From: Malikia spinosa
Lineage (GTDB): Bacteria; Pseudomonadota; Gammaproteobacteria; Burkholderiales; Burkholderiaceae_C
Assembly: GCF_002980625.1 (NCBI RefSeq)
Contig: NZ_PVLR01000025.1
Coordinates: forward strand, 1 to 36,278
DNA length: 36,278 bases
Direction: 5' to 3'
In this document: positions 34,760 through 36,278 of the stretch, in pieces
Position numbering within the stretch: position 1 is the first letter of the stretch
How the letters are laid out: the number at the start of each line of letters is the position of its first letter
Position numbers and translations under genes: made by a program
The notes under the pieces: model-generated
Seen by the model: only the letters and a program-made list of their open reading frames with translations
Database searches by the model: none
Told to the model about the DNA's origin: nothing

Positions 34760-35118
34760 TTGTGAAGTCTGCCGATACGCCGGATTCTGTGCGTCGGAAG
34801 CCTCTTGCGAAGTTCCCGACGTGACCGCCATTCATCTTGGCCATCGATCACCCGATGGCTCGGTGCCACCTACCCGCCAGCTCTGCGGAACCACATCGAC
34901 GCTGGCCTACTTGGTGTTGCTGCGCGTAGAGATTGCCCGTTTCACCCCCAAGGCTCCTGCCGCCGGAGCGGATGGTTCCAAGGGACTCGTCTCTGTTGCT
35001 CTGATCCTCACCTCGCGGTGGAGAGCCGTTAGCTCCTACGCTGTCCTATGCAGTCCGGACGTTCCTCCAGCGCGCCCTTTCGGGACTTGCGCCAGCGGCG
35101 GCCTAGCAGACTTCACAG
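34760..35118 (-). ncRNA. rnpB: RNase P RNA (bacterial type A)
   Basis: This is the catalytic RNA that removes 5' leaders from pre-tRNA. Helix P1 closes the molecule: GTGAAGTCTGC at the 5' end (35106-35116) pairs perfectly with GCAGACTTCAC at the 3' end (34762-34772). The conserved 5' core GGAGGAACGTCCGGACT (35052-35068) and the 3' core ACAGAATCCGGCGTAT (34775-34790), which together make helix P4, are in place. The length of about 359 bases fits type A. The 5' core has C where the common form has A (GGAGGAAAGTCC), which I recall in other betaproteobacteria. A -10 element lies just upstream and a strong terminator just downstream. The exact ends are uncertain by a few bases. Confidence 0.96.
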
Positions 35119-35123
35119 TCGGG

Positions 35124-35129
35124 ATTATC
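35124..35129 (-). promoter_or_regulatory. -10 element of the rnpB promoter
   Basis: GATAAT on the minus strand (five of six consensus bases) ends 6-7 bases before the inferred 5' end of RNase P RNA. No good -35 is found at 16-18 bases (GCATAA is there); a TTGTAC lies too far upstream. A near-palindrome, GCATGAGCTTATGC (35139-35152), lies in the same divergent region shared with cysK. Confidence 0.45.
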
Positions 35130-35214
35130 GCGCTTTCCGCATGAGCTTATGCGTACAACACGCTATCGATTGGGCCAAAATGGAATTTTTCGTCTTTTCC
35201 CCACCGGAGACTCC

Positions 35215-36138
<924 letters not shown>

Positions 36139-36151
36139 GTGCGGCACTGAC

Positions 36152-36175
36152 GGGCAGCGGCTGACCCCGCTGCCC
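36152..36175 (+). terminator. GC-rich stem-loop after cysK
   Basis: GGGCAGCGG (36152-36160) and CCGCTGCCC (36167-36175) form a perfect 9-base stem with a 6-base loop, 13 bases after the cysK stop. No T-tract follows on the plus strand, so it is either a weak or Rho-assisted terminator or an mRNA-stabilising structure. Confidence 0.45.
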
Positions 36176-36211
36176 CAGCCAGCAAAAAGCCGCGGAACCA
36201 GCCGGGGAAGT

Positions 36212-36272
36212 TGCAAAACATTGCAGTCGTAACGGACGGTAAACCTTAACTCGGCGCTAACAGCCGCTAACA
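36212..36272. promoter_or_regulatory. possible control region of a gene beyond the right edge
   Basis: The segment contains an inverted repeat TGCAA-AACA-TTGCA (36212-36225), a GTAAC-N5-GTAAA pair (36229-36243), and further TAAC motifs at 36247, 36258 and 36268 spaced by 11 and 10 bases. Such phased half-sites are typical of OmpR/CpxR-type regulators; GTAAA-N5-GTAAA is the known CpxR box. No gene starts within the window here. Confidence 0.3.
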
Positions 36273-36278
36273 CAAGTC

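Noticed and set aside
34805-35144. Open frames across the rnpB locus
   Set aside because: The locus is RNase P RNA by its P1 and P4 pairings and conserved core sequences; the frames are chance.

Overview
The window is chromosomal DNA from a GC-rich betaproteobacterium, most likely of the order Burkholderiales (Leptothrix/Rubrivivax/Comamonadaceae type; the genus is a guess). The basis is a complete betaproteobacterial division and cell wall (dcw) cluster, the long MraY and FtsW forms, the single-cysteine DksA, the dksA-hslV-hslU order, and strong GC bias at third codon positions. No phage, insertion sequence, CRISPR array or tRNA was seen.

Layout. 1-3597 (+ strand): an RNB-domain ribonuclease, mtgA (peptidoglycan glycosyltransferase) and a stand-alone ruvC. 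3598-23685 (- strand, read right to left): mraZ, rsmH, ftsL, ftsI, murE, murF, mraY, murD, ftsW, murG, murC, ddlB, ftsQ, ftsA, ftsZ, then an ABC exporter, then lpxC. Genes from rsmH to ftsQ overlap or nearly touch. The cluster starts at an AT-rich control region (about 23690-23830) that carries four 10-bp-spaced AAAGTG-type boxes, probably the MraZ autoregulatory operator. The ABC exporter lies where lpxC would be expected to follow ftsZ directly, and two tandem stem-loops fill most of the spacer before lpxC.

23913-31945 (- strand): a small secreted protein of unknown function, the HslUV protease, DksA, a CobW-family zinc GTPase with a His/Asp-rich loop built on a hexanucleotide repeat, the rRNA methyltransferase RlmI, a DUF484 protein, dapF, and a glycine-zipper/OmpA lipoprotein. 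32134-34513 (+ strand): a NUDIX/metallo-beta-lactamase fusion overlapping an S4-domain protein that looks like a pseudouridine synthase without its catalytic aspartate. 34514-35118: a GGCAGC repeat, a Rho-independent terminator and the RNase P RNA gene rnpB (- strand). 35215-36138 (+ strand): cysK. The last 100 bases look like a control region for a gene outside the window.

Functionally the window is mostly envelope growth. DapF makes the meso-diaminopimelate that MurE adds. MurC-F, Ddl, MraY and MurG build lipid II. FtsW/FtsI and MtgA polymerise it. FtsZ, FtsA, FtsQ and FtsL organise the division site, and LpxC commits precursor to lipid A. Most of this is ordinary housekeeping. The points most worth a second look are the structured spacer before lpxC, the exporter wedged after ftsZ, the MraZ-box array, the run of five GTG starts at the head of the dcw cluster, the degenerate pseudouridine synthase, and the zinc-related pair CobW/DksA.
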